Positions 28,059-39,613 of a DNA stretch of 64,000 nt are shown piece by piece. Positions within the stretch are counted from its first letter, which is position 1, and each line of letters starts with the position of its first letter. Both the position numbers and the translations under genes were made by a program. Where the stretch lies: assembly GCF_030551875.1 (NCBI RefSeq), contig NZ_JAUOZU010000007.1, forward strand, positions 434,001 through 498,000, in the 5' to 3' direction. The DNA comes from Fluviirhizobium alvei (GTDB lineage Bacteria > Pseudomonadota > Alphaproteobacteria > Rhizobiales > Rhizobiaceae). The notes under the pieces were generated by a model. That model was not told the origin of the DNA. It did no database searches and saw only the letters and a program-made list of their open reading frames with translations.

Positions 28059-28994
28059 GTGGATCCGGTCGGTCGCGTCGTCAAGATCTTTATCACCGGT
28101 CAGGATCCGCGCAGTCTGCGGACGGTCGAACTCGACAACTGGACCGGCGTCGCAATCACCGGCCAGCCGGAGTTCTTCAAGAAGGCGCTTGAAGCCGAAG
28201 TTCTCGCCAGATCATGCGTCTATCTCCTGATCCGATCCAGCGCCGACGATGATCTGCCGGAAATCTATGTTGGCGAAAGCGACGACTTTTCGCAGCGCTA
28301 TACGAGCGGAAAATTTCCGATCGAGTTCGATACGTTCCTGATTTTCACCAGCAAGGACGACAATCTCACGCGCGCGCATGTGAAGTGGCTGGAACGCGAA
28401 TTGTGGATGATCCTCAAGCGCAACAGCGGCAAGGCGCTGGTCGCCAACAGCAACACGCCGACGGGATCAAACCTGCCGCGCGCCGATATCGCAACAATGC
28501 GGACCTATTATCTGGGGAATCTAATCTATGTCCTCGAGGCCCTGGGCTATGACTTCTTTTCCGTTGAGGAGCGGACATCGGCGTCGCCTCAAGCGTCTCG
28601 CCGGAATGATGAGGTGGTTGCTGGGACCGCAAGCCCACCCCTCAACCTCTATACGCACCTTCCCAAACGTCCCCAGGACAAGGCCTTTCTCCGATACGCG
28701 GATGGCGCCTATACATTGCTGGCTGGGTCCAGGATCAATGCGAAGACGACCGATAGCCTGCCCGCGAATGTCCGGAAACTTCGTGACCAGCTGATTGCGG
28801 ACGGCGACCTCATTGACAACGGCGACCATCTCGATCTGAGGCGCGACATTCCTTTCTCCAAGCCGTCTCCGGCGTCCGCGCTGGTAAAAGGCCGGAGCTC
28901 GACAGGTTACCTGGACTGGCTGAGAGAAGGCGATGGCCTGCAACTGGGCGCCGTTCTCGGTCTTGCAGCACCAGTGGCTGCGAGTGACGAATAG
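28059..28994 (+). CDS. GIY-YIG nuclease domain protein with DUF4357 domain
   Basis: About 311 residues. The GIY-YIG module sits near residues 50-140: CVYLLIRSS and EIYVGES replace the two signature tripeptides, an arginine follows in FSQRY, and the catalytic glutamate is likely in WLERELW. The C-terminal third resembles DUF4357 (YTLLAGSRINAKTTDSLPANVRKLRDQLIADG). The GTG at 28059 has AAGGAG 8 bases upstream; the ATG at 28035 is in frame but lacks a good site. It stands alone between the VCBS gene and tRNA-Ser, with no methylase or restriction partner. Target unknown. Confidence 0.8.
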   Translation: MDPVGRVVKIFITGQDPRSLRTVELDNWTGVAITGQPEFFKKALEAEVLARSCVYLLIRSSADDDLPEIYVGESDDFSQRYTSGKFPIEFDTFLIFTSKDDNLTRAHVKWLERELWMILKRNSGKALVANSNTPTGSNLPRADIATMRTYYLGNLIYVLEALGYDFFSVEERTSASPQASRRNDEVVAGTASPPLNLYTHLPKRPQDKAFLRYADGAYTLLAGSRINAKTTDSLPANVRKLRDQLIADGDLIDNGDHLDLRRDIPFSKPSPASALVKGRSSTGYLDWLREGDGLQLGAVLGLAAPVAASDE

Positions 28995-29173
28995 GCGTAA
29001 CCGCGCCACAATGAGCCTCTGCGGATGCTGCCAGGCGGTCGGGATAACGACCTGAAGAAACCGCCCCAAACCCCGTTTTTCCATCTTGCCATCCCGGAAA
29101 ATCGTCGCTATATCCCGCGCACGCTTCGCCCATGAGCCCTCGACCAGCTCTCCACTCGGGCGAAACGGACTGC

Positions 29174-29263
<90 letters not shown>

Positions 29264-29341
29264 TCTGTTTCTTTGATACGCAAATCTACACTTTTCCCGC
29301 CGCTAAGCTTCCGTCGGCCAGCCATGGAGCCTTCAGGCAGG

Positions 29342-29617
29342 TCAGATCGGGCAGGCACCGCTCCGCTCATAGATTCTTGCCCTCACCGTTGCGGGCCGCG
29401 TGGAGACGATTGCCGAAAGCGCCTCATGAACGAGCGCGATACAATCGGCGGCGGAACGTGGATCTTTTCGGTTTGAATCAGCCAGAGTCCCGAGCAGCAC
29501 ATATCCTCTCCCGATGCCGGCTACTCGAGCTGTGAGCTGCCATTGTCCGAAAGTCTGAGGCAAATCAGCCCGAAAGAGGCTTGCAAGCCGTTCTTGTGGC
29601 GCTATCACGGTCGGCAT
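29342..29617 (-). CDS. hypothetical protein (91 aa), doubtful
   Basis: A leftward frame of 91 residues from ATG 29617 with a plausible globular composition (LFRADLPQTFGQWQLTARVAG, then GRGYVLLGTLAD). No recognised domain. The ribosome-binding site is poor and third-position GC is lower than in neighbouring genes, so it may be a fast-evolving or decaying gene, or chance. It converges on tRNA-Ser and diverges from the CoA-transferase gene. Confidence 0.35.
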   Translation of the reverse strand: MPTVIAPQERLASLFRADLPQTFGQWQLTARVAGIGRGYVLLGTLADSNRKDPRSAADCIALVHEALSAIVSTRPATVRARIYERSGACPI

Positions 29618-29640
29618 GCGCACTTTGCGGCCACGCGTAA

Positions 29641-31203
<1,563 letters not shown>

Positions 31204-31241
31204 TCGGTCGGAATCCAGATCCTGGCCGGATCGAACTGACC

Positions 31242-31829
31242 TCAATCCGGCCAGATCACCTTGAGGCGACCCGCCGTCAGGTCGGAAAGAAGCCTTCCCA
31301 CTTCGTCCTGCATCGCGAGCGGAACTGCAAGGCTGAGCGCCACGCCATCGGCGAGAAACTCTTCTCCGGTAACTGCAAGATCGGCAATCGATTTCAGACG
31401 GCCTCTGACCCGCGGAAGATCGGCGAAGGTACAGACGAGCCGCCCTTCGATGGTTGCGATGACGCGCTTGCGCTCGGCGGCCTTCAGACAGGCTGCTGCC
31501 GTGCCGCCATAGGCGCGCACCAGCCCGCCAGCCCCGAGCAGCGTGCCGCCGAACCAGCGGGTCACCACCACGACGACATGGTCGAGCCCCTGCCCTTCGA
31601 TGACCTGCAGGATCGGCTTTCCGGCCGTACCGCTTGGCTCACCATCGTCGCTGAAACGATAGATCGCGCCGATCTTCCAGGCCCAGCAATTGTGGTTGGC
31701 GCTCGCATCCCCATGACTGGCGATGAAGGCCTTGGCATCCTGTTCTGTCGAGACGGGGCCGGCAAACGCTCGGAAAACGCTTTTCTTGATGTCCTGCTCA
31801 TAGGTCGACACCGCCGCCAGTGTTTCCAT
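31242..31829 (-). CDS. IMPACT/YigZ family protein
   Basis: 195 residues. The UPF0029 (Impact N-terminal) domain is plain: KKSVFRAFAGPVSTEQDAKAF, then NHNCWAWKIG, RFSDDGEPSGTAGKPIL and VVVVVTRWFGGTLLGAGGLVRAYG. The C-terminal ferredoxin-like domain follows. Bacterial YigZ function is unsettled; eukaryotic IMPACT regulates Gcn2. I chose the ATG at 31829; the frame upstream to 31916 is not conserved. Single gene, divergent from the zinc peptidase gene. Confidence 0.9.
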   Translation of the reverse strand: METLAAVSTYEQDIKKSVFRAFAGPVSTEQDAKAFIASHGDASANHNCWAWKIGAIYRFSDDGEPSGTAGKPILQVIEGQGLDHVVVVVTRWFGGTLLGAGGLVRAYGGTAAACLKAAERKRVIATIEGRLVCTFADLPRVRGRLKSIADLAVTGEEFLADGVALSLAVPLAMQDEVGRLLSDLTAGRLKVIWPD

Positions 31830-32025
31830 TTCCCGAACGTCCCATCCCTGCCTGCCAACCGCTCTGGCCGCCGAGCGGCATGCAAACCACAGCAGCCAGC
31901 AAGTTTCCAGCCCCACGAGGCGCTTGCCGCACCATCTTCGACCTATTTCATCGGCTGCACCACAATCGGGAACATTTCTGCGGCGAATGGGTTTATGGTG
32001 GCTGATGACGCCTCAGGTGAGAAAA

Positions 32026-33126
32026 ATGAAAATCTTCCAGTGCCACAATTGTTCGAACCAGCTTCATTTCAACAATGATGTCTGCCTGAAGTGCGGGTAT
32101 CGCGTCGGATATGATCCGCAACTGTTCGATATGGTATCGCTCGTCCCCGATGACGACATCTGGCTGCCATCGACGAAGACCGGAAAGAGCTACTATCTCT
32201 GCCAGAATGCCGAACAGGCTGCCTGCAACTGGCTGGTGGATGCCGAAAACGGACCCGGCTATTGCATGGCCTGCCGCTTCAATCTGACGATTCCCGATCT
32301 GTCCCAGGCTGGCAATCTCGACAGATGGCAACGCATCGAACAGGCCAAGAAGCATCTGATCTATTCGCTCACGCGGCTGGGACTTCCCCTGCCCAATCGC
32401 ATCGACGACCCTGATCGCGGGCTGGCGTTCGAGTTTCTCGCCGACGTCGCCAACGTCGATGGTTCGATCGAAAAAGTCCTCACGGGTCATTCTGACGGGC
32501 TGATCGCGCTCAACATTGCCGAAGCCGACGATGCGGAGCGCGAACGCCGACGGGCTTCCATGGGCGAGCCCTATCGCACTCTGGTCGGTCACTTCCGGCA
32601 CGAGATTGGCCATTTCTATTGGGATCTTCTGGTTCGCAATCAGGGCAAGATCGCCGAATTCCGCGAAGTCTTCGGCGATCCCGATCAGAATTACGGCGAG
32701 GCCCTGCACCACCACTATACGAACGGGGCCCCGCCCGATTGGCAGCAGAACTTTATTTCCGCCTATGCCAGCAGTCACCCCTGGGAGGATTTCGCCGAGA
32801 CATGGGCTCATTGCATGCACATGACGGACGGGCTTGAAACGGCGCAGTGCCTCGGTCTCGCCTTTGGCGGAACCGGGTCGGACTCGGTCGACACGACTTC
32901 TCTTTCAGATCCCTACCACGCCGAGAATGCCCACGACTTGATTGCCGCATGGATTCCGCTAACGGTCGCCATCAATTCGATGAACCGCAGCCTCGGCCAG
33001 CCGGATCTCTATCCGTTCGTTCTCAGTGGAGAGGTGATGGCGAAGATCGATTTCATCATTCGTCTGATGGCAGCAGCACGCCTTTCAAACAGCGGGCAAG
33101 CGGGTTCCACACCGTATCTCGTGTAA
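32026..33126 (+). CDS. putative zinc-binding peptidase with N-terminal zinc ribbon
   Basis: 366 residues. An N-terminal zinc ribbon (FQCHNCSNQLHFNNDVCLKCGY) and a second cysteine group (CNWLVDAENGPGYCMACRF) precede a gluzincin-like site HEIGH at His192-His196 with the likely third ligand in PWEDFAETWAH. This is the layout of the COG4307-type predicted zinc peptidases common in rhizobia. No signal peptide, so cytoplasmic. The ATG at 32026 has GGTGAG upstream. Substrate unknown. Between divergent IMPACT and convergent GGDEF-EAL genes. Confidence 0.85.
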   Translation: MKIFQCHNCSNQLHFNNDVCLKCGYRVGYDPQLFDMVSLVPDDDIWLPSTKTGKSYYLCQNAEQAACNWLVDAENGPGYCMACRFNLTIPDLSQAGNLDRWQRIEQAKKHLIYSLTRLGLPLPNRIDDPDRGLAFEFLADVANVDGSIEKVLTGHSDGLIALNIAEADDAERERRRASMGEPYRTLVGHFRHEIGHFYWDLLVRNQGKIAEFREVFGDPDQNYGEALHHHYTNGAPPDWQQNFISAYASSHPWEDFAETWAHCMHMTDGLETAQCLGLAFGGTGSDSVDTTSLSDPYHAENAHDLIAAWIPLTVAINSMNRSLGQPDLYPFVLSGEVMAKIDFIIRLMAAARLSNSGQAGSTPYLV

Positions 33127-33152
33127 CGAAGAGCTTAAACGTCAAACGATCG

Positions 33153-35870
33153 TCAGGCGCTCTGGGCTGATTTGGCTGAGACGAAATCGAACCTGTCGAA
33201 CCATTTCCGCTCCCGTACGAAAGTCAGGATATCAGTCGGACTCAGGGCAGGCGCAAACGCATAGCCCTGCAGCGTATCGCAGCCGAGGTCCCGCAGGATT
33301 TCGGCATGGGCACTGGTCTCGACGCCTTCGGCGACGATCTCGATGCCGCGCGCCTTACCGATTTCGATGATCGAGCTCACCAATTGCCTCTGCGCAAGAG
33401 ATTCCGACAGCGGACGGATGAGCTGACGATCGATCTTGAGCCTGCGCGGTGTAAGTTTGAGCAAAGTCACGATCGAGGCATAACCGGTGCCGAAATCATC
33501 GATTTCGATATCGACCCCGAGTTCCTTGAGTTTCTCGATCTGCGGGATCAGTTCCTCGTCATCCCCATCGAAGGAGATGGATTCCAGGAGTTCGAAGGAC
33601 AGGCTCCCCGGCTGGAAGGTCAGCTGTTTGAGCTTGTTCACCAGGCTTTCGTCCGCCAGCCTCTGGGCGGAAATGTTGACGGACACCTTGGGGATGTGGA
33701 AACCACTTGCGGCCAAGCGATAGCGCTGCATCAGCGCCTGTTGCAGGACGATCTCATCGATCGAGGCGACGACCTTCAGGTTTTCCGCGATGCGCAGGAA
33801 GGAATCCGGACCGAGAATTCCCTTTGATGGATGGTCCCAACGGGCAAGAGCCTCCAAGCCGACGATTTCGAGCGTCTGGGCATCGAATTGCGGCTGGTAC
33901 CAGGCAACAAATTCGTTCTGCTCGAGGCCACGCAGAATCTCGTCCGCCGTTCTCTTGGTATTGATGGCGACATGGCGCAACGTGTCAGTAAAGCGTTCGA
34001 CCCTGTTACGGCCGCGTCGCTTGGCTTCATAAAGCGCGATGTCGGCATTGATGAGGAGTTGATCGATCCCGTCATCGTTGCTGCGGCTTGCAAGGCCGAT
34101 GGAAGCGCCGACGCGGCATTCATGCCCTTCGAAATCGATCGGACGGCTCATGGCCTCCACAAGGCGAGCGGCCAGGGCACCATACTCTTCTTCGTCATGC
34201 GTCCCATTGGAAATGATGACAAACTCATCGCCGCCAATCCGCGCCAGGAAATCATCGGGGAAAATGTTTTCGCGAAGAACGGCAGCAGCATGCTTGAGAA
34301 TGACATCGCCAGCGGCATGGCCAAGCGTATCATTGATATCCTTGAACCGATCGAGGTCGATATGCAGGATGGTCACGCTGGCTTCTTTTACATCTGTGAC
34401 CACCCGCTCCCGTTCGACCATGATCTGGTCGAGGTAGCGACGGTTCGGCAGACCAGTCAGCGCATCGTGCAATGCGGCGCTCTCCATACGCATCCGCGCC
34501 TGTTCAAGCTCGATATTCTGTAGCTCCGCCTGCAGCTTTGCCGTCCTCAGATCATCCTGAAGGTGAATGTCAGCAGTGACATCCCAGTTGACGCCGACAA
34601 TCTTCTTGTGCCCTTTCGAGTCCCTGTAGGGCGCCCCGATTGCTCGGATATGCCGAATGGCACCCGAGCTGCTGATGACCCGGAACTTGCTTTCATATTG
34701 ATCGTCATTGGCTTTTGCCGCAGCGAATTCCTGTTCGGCCTTTTCGAAATCATCGGGATGAAGAACGCTTGCCCAGTCTTCATAGCCTGCAACGGGTTTG
34801 CTTGGGTCGACACCATAAAGGTCTCGCATGCGGTCATCCCAAATCAGACCATTGGTGGCTATGTCATATTCCCAGATACCGATTTTCGATGTTTCCAGAG
34901 CCACTTGCAGGCGGTGCGACAGGGCCGTGAGTTCGTCTTCGCGATCCTGCAACGTTCTGATATTGCGCTCGCGCTCCTGCATCAGCCGACCCGCCCAAAG
35001 CATCGGCGCCAGAATAAGGATCCCTCCACTGAGGAGCACCGCACGGAATTGCCAAAGGTCGCTTCGCGGCATTTCCCAGCCTGCTTTGGGAATCGCCGAT
35101 AGCTGCCAATCCTCGTGCCCCAGCTTGATCCGCATGACGACCGGACGCTGCCTGAATATCTCATCCTCGCCATAGAAAGCGGGGTTCAGCCGCCCATCCG
35201 GCATTTCCGAGGCGATCGCCACCCTGATCGGCAGGCTCTGACTTGAAAGGCCGCTATCGCGATAGAGCTTTTCGAGGTCCATGACCGCCGAAACGATTCC
35301 CCAGAACCTTTGTACGCCCGATGCAGTGTCGAAGTAGACGGGAAAGCGCGCGATCAGCCCGGTACCACCCTGAACCAGATTCACCGGCCCGGTCACGATC
35401 GGTCGTGCGGAGAATCGGACGCGCAACGCCGCTTCCTTTTGTTGCGGAACATTCCGATAGTCGAGCCCGATAACCTTCTCGTTGCCCTGCAGGGGATAGA
35501 CGAGATTGACGACGAAGCCCCGGGCGGCCGCGACATTCCGAATCTGCGGGGCTCGCCGCATGATGCGCCAACCGAGTTCGGCAAAGCGAGGCTGCGCCAT
35601 GTCGGGTTCGGTCTCGAGCGTGCCGACCAATCCCTGAACAAGTTTGAGATTGCCGCTGATATTCGCATCAAGCTTGGCCTTGATCAGCCCGAGCTGCTCA
35701 GATGTGACATTGCGGAGATTATTGTATTCGTTTTTCTGTCGTTGCCAGTCGGCAAAAAATCCGACGACGAGGAGAGCCGCAAGCGCAACCAAGGCTGGCA
35801 GATAGTGAAACAGGGCGGTTTGGGAGAATTCTGCATTCCCCGCTCGTGCGCCTTTGCCCGTCGTCGCCAT
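33153..35870 (-). CDS. membrane CHASE-like / PAS / GGDEF / EAL protein
   Basis: 905 residues. Membrane segments at about 21-40 and 275-295 bracket a periplasmic CHASE-type sensor (RNVAAARGFVVNLVYPL, LDYRNVP). A PAS domain with PAC follows (about 318-440), then a diguanylate cyclase domain with the intact GGDEF at 546-550 and a phosphodiesterase domain with EALARW at 673 (EAL motif at 673-675) and DDFGTGYAS. The RxxD inhibitory site usually a few residues before GGDEF is not present (the spot reads FPDD). Both catalytic motifs look intact, so it could make or degrade cyclic di-GMP. Single gene. Confidence 0.93.
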   Translation of the reverse strand: MATTGKGARAGNAEFSQTALFHYLPALVALAALLVVGFFADWQRQKNEYNNLRNVTSEQLGLIKAKLDANISGNLKLVQGLVGTLETEPDMAQPRFAELGWRIMRRAPQIRNVAAARGFVVNLVYPLQGNEKVIGLDYRNVPQQKEAALRVRFSARPIVTGPVNLVQGGTGLIARFPVYFDTASGVQRFWGIVSAVMDLEKLYRDSGLSSQSLPIRVAIASEMPDGRLNPAFYGEDEIFRQRPVVMRIKLGHEDWQLSAIPKAGWEMPRSDLWQFRAVLLSGGILILAPMLWAGRLMQERERNIRTLQDREDELTALSHRLQVALETSKIGIWEYDIATNGLIWDDRMRDLYGVDPSKPVAGYEDWASVLHPDDFEKAEQEFAAAKANDDQYESKFRVISSSGAIRHIRAIGAPYRDSKGHKKIVGVNWDVTADIHLQDDLRTAKLQAELQNIELEQARMRMESAALHDALTGLPNRRYLDQIMVERERVVTDVKEASVTILHIDLDRFKDINDTLGHAAGDVILKHAAAVLRENIFPDDFLARIGGDEFVIISNGTHDEEEYGALAARLVEAMSRPIDFEGHECRVGASIGLASRSNDDGIDQLLINADIALYEAKRRGRNRVERFTDTLRHVAINTKRTADEILRGLEQNEFVAWYQPQFDAQTLEIVGLEALARWDHPSKGILGPDSFLRIAENLKVVASIDEIVLQQALMQRYRLAASGFHIPKVSVNISAQRLADESLVNKLKQLTFQPGSLSFELLESISFDGDDEELIPQIEKLKELGVDIEIDDFGTGYASIVTLLKLTPRRLKIDRQLIRPLSESLAQRQLVSSIIEIGKARGIEIVAEGVETSAHAEILRDLGCDTLQGYAFAPALSPTDILTFVRERKWFDRFDFVSAKSAQSA

Positions 35871-36036
35871 ATCTATCCCGGATCGTTAATGAAAGCGGTC
35901 GCTATCCAATTTGAGACAATTTCTACGATTAGAACATGCACACATACTCTTAAGAGAGTCTTTAGAATTGCTTCTATTCCCGCGCGTTCTGGCGGCTGTT
36001 GAGCACAAACGATGCGACAAAATGGCTAGAACGAGA

Positions 36037-36062
36037 GAAGGCCGGGATCTCTCCCGGCCTTC
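36037..36062 (-). terminator. terminator of the beta-oxidation operon
   Basis: GAAGGCCGGGA, a TCTC loop (rightward reading) and TCCCGGCCTTC form a perfect 11-bp stem about 27 bases past the fadB-type stop codon. On the leftward strand it is followed by TCTCTCGTTC rather than a clean T-run. Confidence 0.7.
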
Positions 36063-36088
36063 ATGATCTTCGAGATATAAATTCGCGA

Positions 36089-38299
36089 TCAGGCAGCGTT
36101 TGCAACCCGGTAAGGATCGAAACGTCCGTAGAAGGTTTCGCCCTTGGCTGCCATATCGAGAAGCAGCGGCGTCGGCTTGAAATGAGCGCCATATTTGGCC
36201 GCCAGTGCTTCCGCCAGTGCAACGAAGGCCTTAACGCCCATACCGTCGATGTAGGAGATGGCACCCCCGGTCCATGGCGCAAAACCGAAGCCGAGAATGG
36301 AACCGACATCAGCTTCGCGCGGATCGGTGACAATGCCTTCTTCCATGGTGCGTGCGGCTTCAAGAGCGATCGTGACGAGGAAGCGCTGTTTGAGCTCCTC
36401 GAAATCCACCTCTTCGGCCTTCTTCTGCGGGAAGAGATCCTTGAGGCCCGGCCACAGCGACTTCTTGGCCGGCTTCGGCGGATAGTCATAGAAGCCCTTC
36501 TGGTTCTTGCGACCCAGACGTCCGAGTTCGTTGACCATCTTGTCGACGATCGCCATATGGTGCTTTTCGACCGTGTGTTCGCCGAGATCGGCGATCTGCG
36601 CTTTCAGGATCTTGTAGCTGAGATCGATCGCCACTTCGTCGTTGAGCGCCAGCGGGCCCACCGGCATGCCGGCAAACTTGGCGGCATTCTCGATCATGAT
36701 CGCCGGCACGCCTTCCTGCAGCATGTCGTAGCTCTCGTTCATGTAACGGAACACGCAGCGATTGACATAGAAGCCGCGCGTGTCGTTGACGACGATCGGC
36801 GTCTTCTTGATCGCGGCGACATAGTCGAGCGCAACCGCAATTGCCTTGTCTTCGGTCTTTTCGCCCAGAATGACTTCCACCAGCATCATCTTGTCGACCG
36901 GCGAGAAGAAGTGCACGCCGATGAACTGGTTCGGACGCTTGGAGTTCTCGGCCAGTCCGGTGATCGGCAGCGTGGAGGTGTTCGAAGCGAAGATCGTCGT
37001 TTCCGGGATCACGGCCTCGATCTGCTCGGTTACGGTCTTCTTGATACCGCGATCCTCGAAGACGGCTTCGATGACGAGGTCTGCACCTTCAAGCGCCGAG
37101 TAATCCGGGGTTGCCGTGATCAGGTTGAGAAGCGCTTCGCCCTGTTCCTTGGTGGTCTTGCCCTTGGAGATGCCTGCCTTGACGAGGTCTTCCGAATAGG
37201 ACTTGCCCTTGTCGGCCGCCGCCTGATCGCGATCGATCAGCACGACCGGAATACCGGCCTTCGCGGTGACATAGGCAATGCCCGCACCCATGAAACCGGC
37301 ACCGACGATGCCGACCTTCTTGAACTTGGTCGGCGCAATGCCGGCCGGGCGGCGCGCGCCCTTGCCCAGTTCCTGCATCGACACGAACAGCGAGCGGATC
37401 ATCGAGAAGGCCTGCGTCGTCGACAGGACATGGGTGAAATAGCGCTGTTCGATCCGAAGGCCCGTATCGATTGGAACCTGCAGGCCCTCATAGACGCATT
37501 TCAGGATCGCAAGCGCGCCCGGATAGTTCATGTTGGTTTCGCGGCGCAGGATGGCATTGGCAGCCGAGAACAGCTGAATACCGTTCGGCGACCAGATGGC
37601 ACCACCGGGGGCCTTGAAGCCCTTCTTGTCCCACGGCTGAACGGCGTCGACGCCCTTCTTGAGCAGCTCCTTGGCAGCAGCGACGAGATTTTCCGGTTCA
37701 ACCACTTCGCTGACAAGACCGAGCGCTTTGGCGCGCGAGGCAGAAAGATCCGAACCGGTCGTCATGATCTGCAGCGCATCCTGCGTGTTGATCAGACGCG
37801 GCAGACGCTGGGTGCCACCGGCGCCCGGGAAGATGCCGACCTTGACTTCCGGCAGACCGATCTTGACGGACTTCGAATTGGAAGCGACGCGAGCATGGCA
37901 AGCCATCGAAAGCTCGGTCGCACCACCCATGCAGGTGCCGTTGATGGCGGCGACCCACGGCTTGCCGCAGGTTTCGAGTTTGCGATAGAGCCAGGTCATG
38001 CGGCCGGCTGCATCGAAGAGCTTCTTCGTCGCATTCGCCGGATCCTTGACCTTTTCTTCCTCGATCATGGTGAACATGGCCTTGAGCATGGTCAGGTCCG
38101 CACCGCCCGAGAAGGACGATTTTCCAGACGTGAACACCACACCCTTGATCGCGGCATCGGCAACGACCTGATCGATGATTGCATCAAGTTCGTCCATCAC
38201 CTCCATGGTGAAGACGTTCATCGACTTTTCCGGCATGTCCCAGGTAACGAGGGCGAGGCCGTCTGCGTCGGTTTCGACAGTGAAATTCTTGTAGCTCAT
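36089..38299 (-). CDS. 3-hydroxyacyl-CoA dehydrogenase / enoyl-CoA hydratase, FadB/FadJ type
   Basis: 736 residues; two steps of beta-oxidation. The crotonase domain (about 1-300) has SGKSSFSGGADL and NGTCMGGATELSMACH forming the oxyanion hole and the glutamate motif EVKVGIFPGAGGTQRLPRL. The NAD-binding domain starts with KVGIVGAGFMGAGIA at about 323; ANPCVGVHFF-like sequence appears as RPNQFIGVHFFSPVDKM. GGGAGAGAGAC precedes the ATG at 38299. Third gene of the operon with thiolase and acyl-CoA dehydrogenase upstream. Confidence 0.95.
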   Translation of the reverse strand: MSYKNFTVETDADGLALVTWDMPEKSMNVFTMEVMDELDAIIDQVVADAAIKGVVFTSGKSSFSGGADLTMLKAMFTMIEEEKVKDPANATKKLFDAAGRMTWLYRKLETCGKPWVAAINGTCMGGATELSMACHARVASNSKSVKIGLPEVKVGIFPGAGGTQRLPRLINTQDALQIMTTGSDLSASRAKALGLVSEVVEPENLVAAAKELLKKGVDAVQPWDKKGFKAPGGAIWSPNGIQLFSAANAILRRETNMNYPGALAILKCVYEGLQVPIDTGLRIEQRYFTHVLSTTQAFSMIRSLFVSMQELGKGARRPAGIAPTKFKKVGIVGAGFMGAGIAYVTAKAGIPVVLIDRDQAAADKGKSYSEDLVKAGISKGKTTKEQGEALLNLITATPDYSALEGADLVIEAVFEDRGIKKTVTEQIEAVIPETTIFASNTSTLPITGLAENSKRPNQFIGVHFFSPVDKMMLVEVILGEKTEDKAIAVALDYVAAIKKTPIVVNDTRGFYVNRCVFRYMNESYDMLQEGVPAIMIENAAKFAGMPVGPLALNDEVAIDLSYKILKAQIADLGEHTVEKHHMAIVDKMVNELGRLGRKNQKGFYDYPPKPAKKSLWPGLKDLFPQKKAEEVDFEELKQRFLVTIALEAARTMEEGIVTDPREADVGSILGFGFAPWTGGAISYIDGMGVKAFVALAEALAAKYGAHFKPTPLLLDMAAKGETFYGRFDPYRVANAA

Positions 38300-38315
38300 G
38301 TCTCTCTCCCTGATC

Positions 38316-39524
<1,209 letters not shown>

Positions 39525-39576
39525 GTCTCATCTCCCTGGCGCAGAATCTCTGCGAACGATTATTTCCATGAAGCAA

Positions 39577-39602
39577 AGCCCCGTACGCGTTGGTACGGGG
39601 CT
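39577..39602 (-). other. intercistronic hairpin between acyl-CoA dehydrogenase and thiolase genes
   Basis: AGCCCCGTAC, a 6-nt loop and GTACGGGGCT form a perfect 10-bp stem; on the leftward strand TTTGCTT follows. It could be a partial terminator or a processing site giving unequal amounts of the two proteins. Confidence 0.65.
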
Positions 39603-39613
39603 CAAGGGAAAGG

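Noticed and set aside
28059-28994. GIY-YIG protein as part of a restriction-modification system
   Set aside because: No methyltransferase, specificity subunit or helicase lies next to it; the neighbours are a secreted protein and a tRNA.
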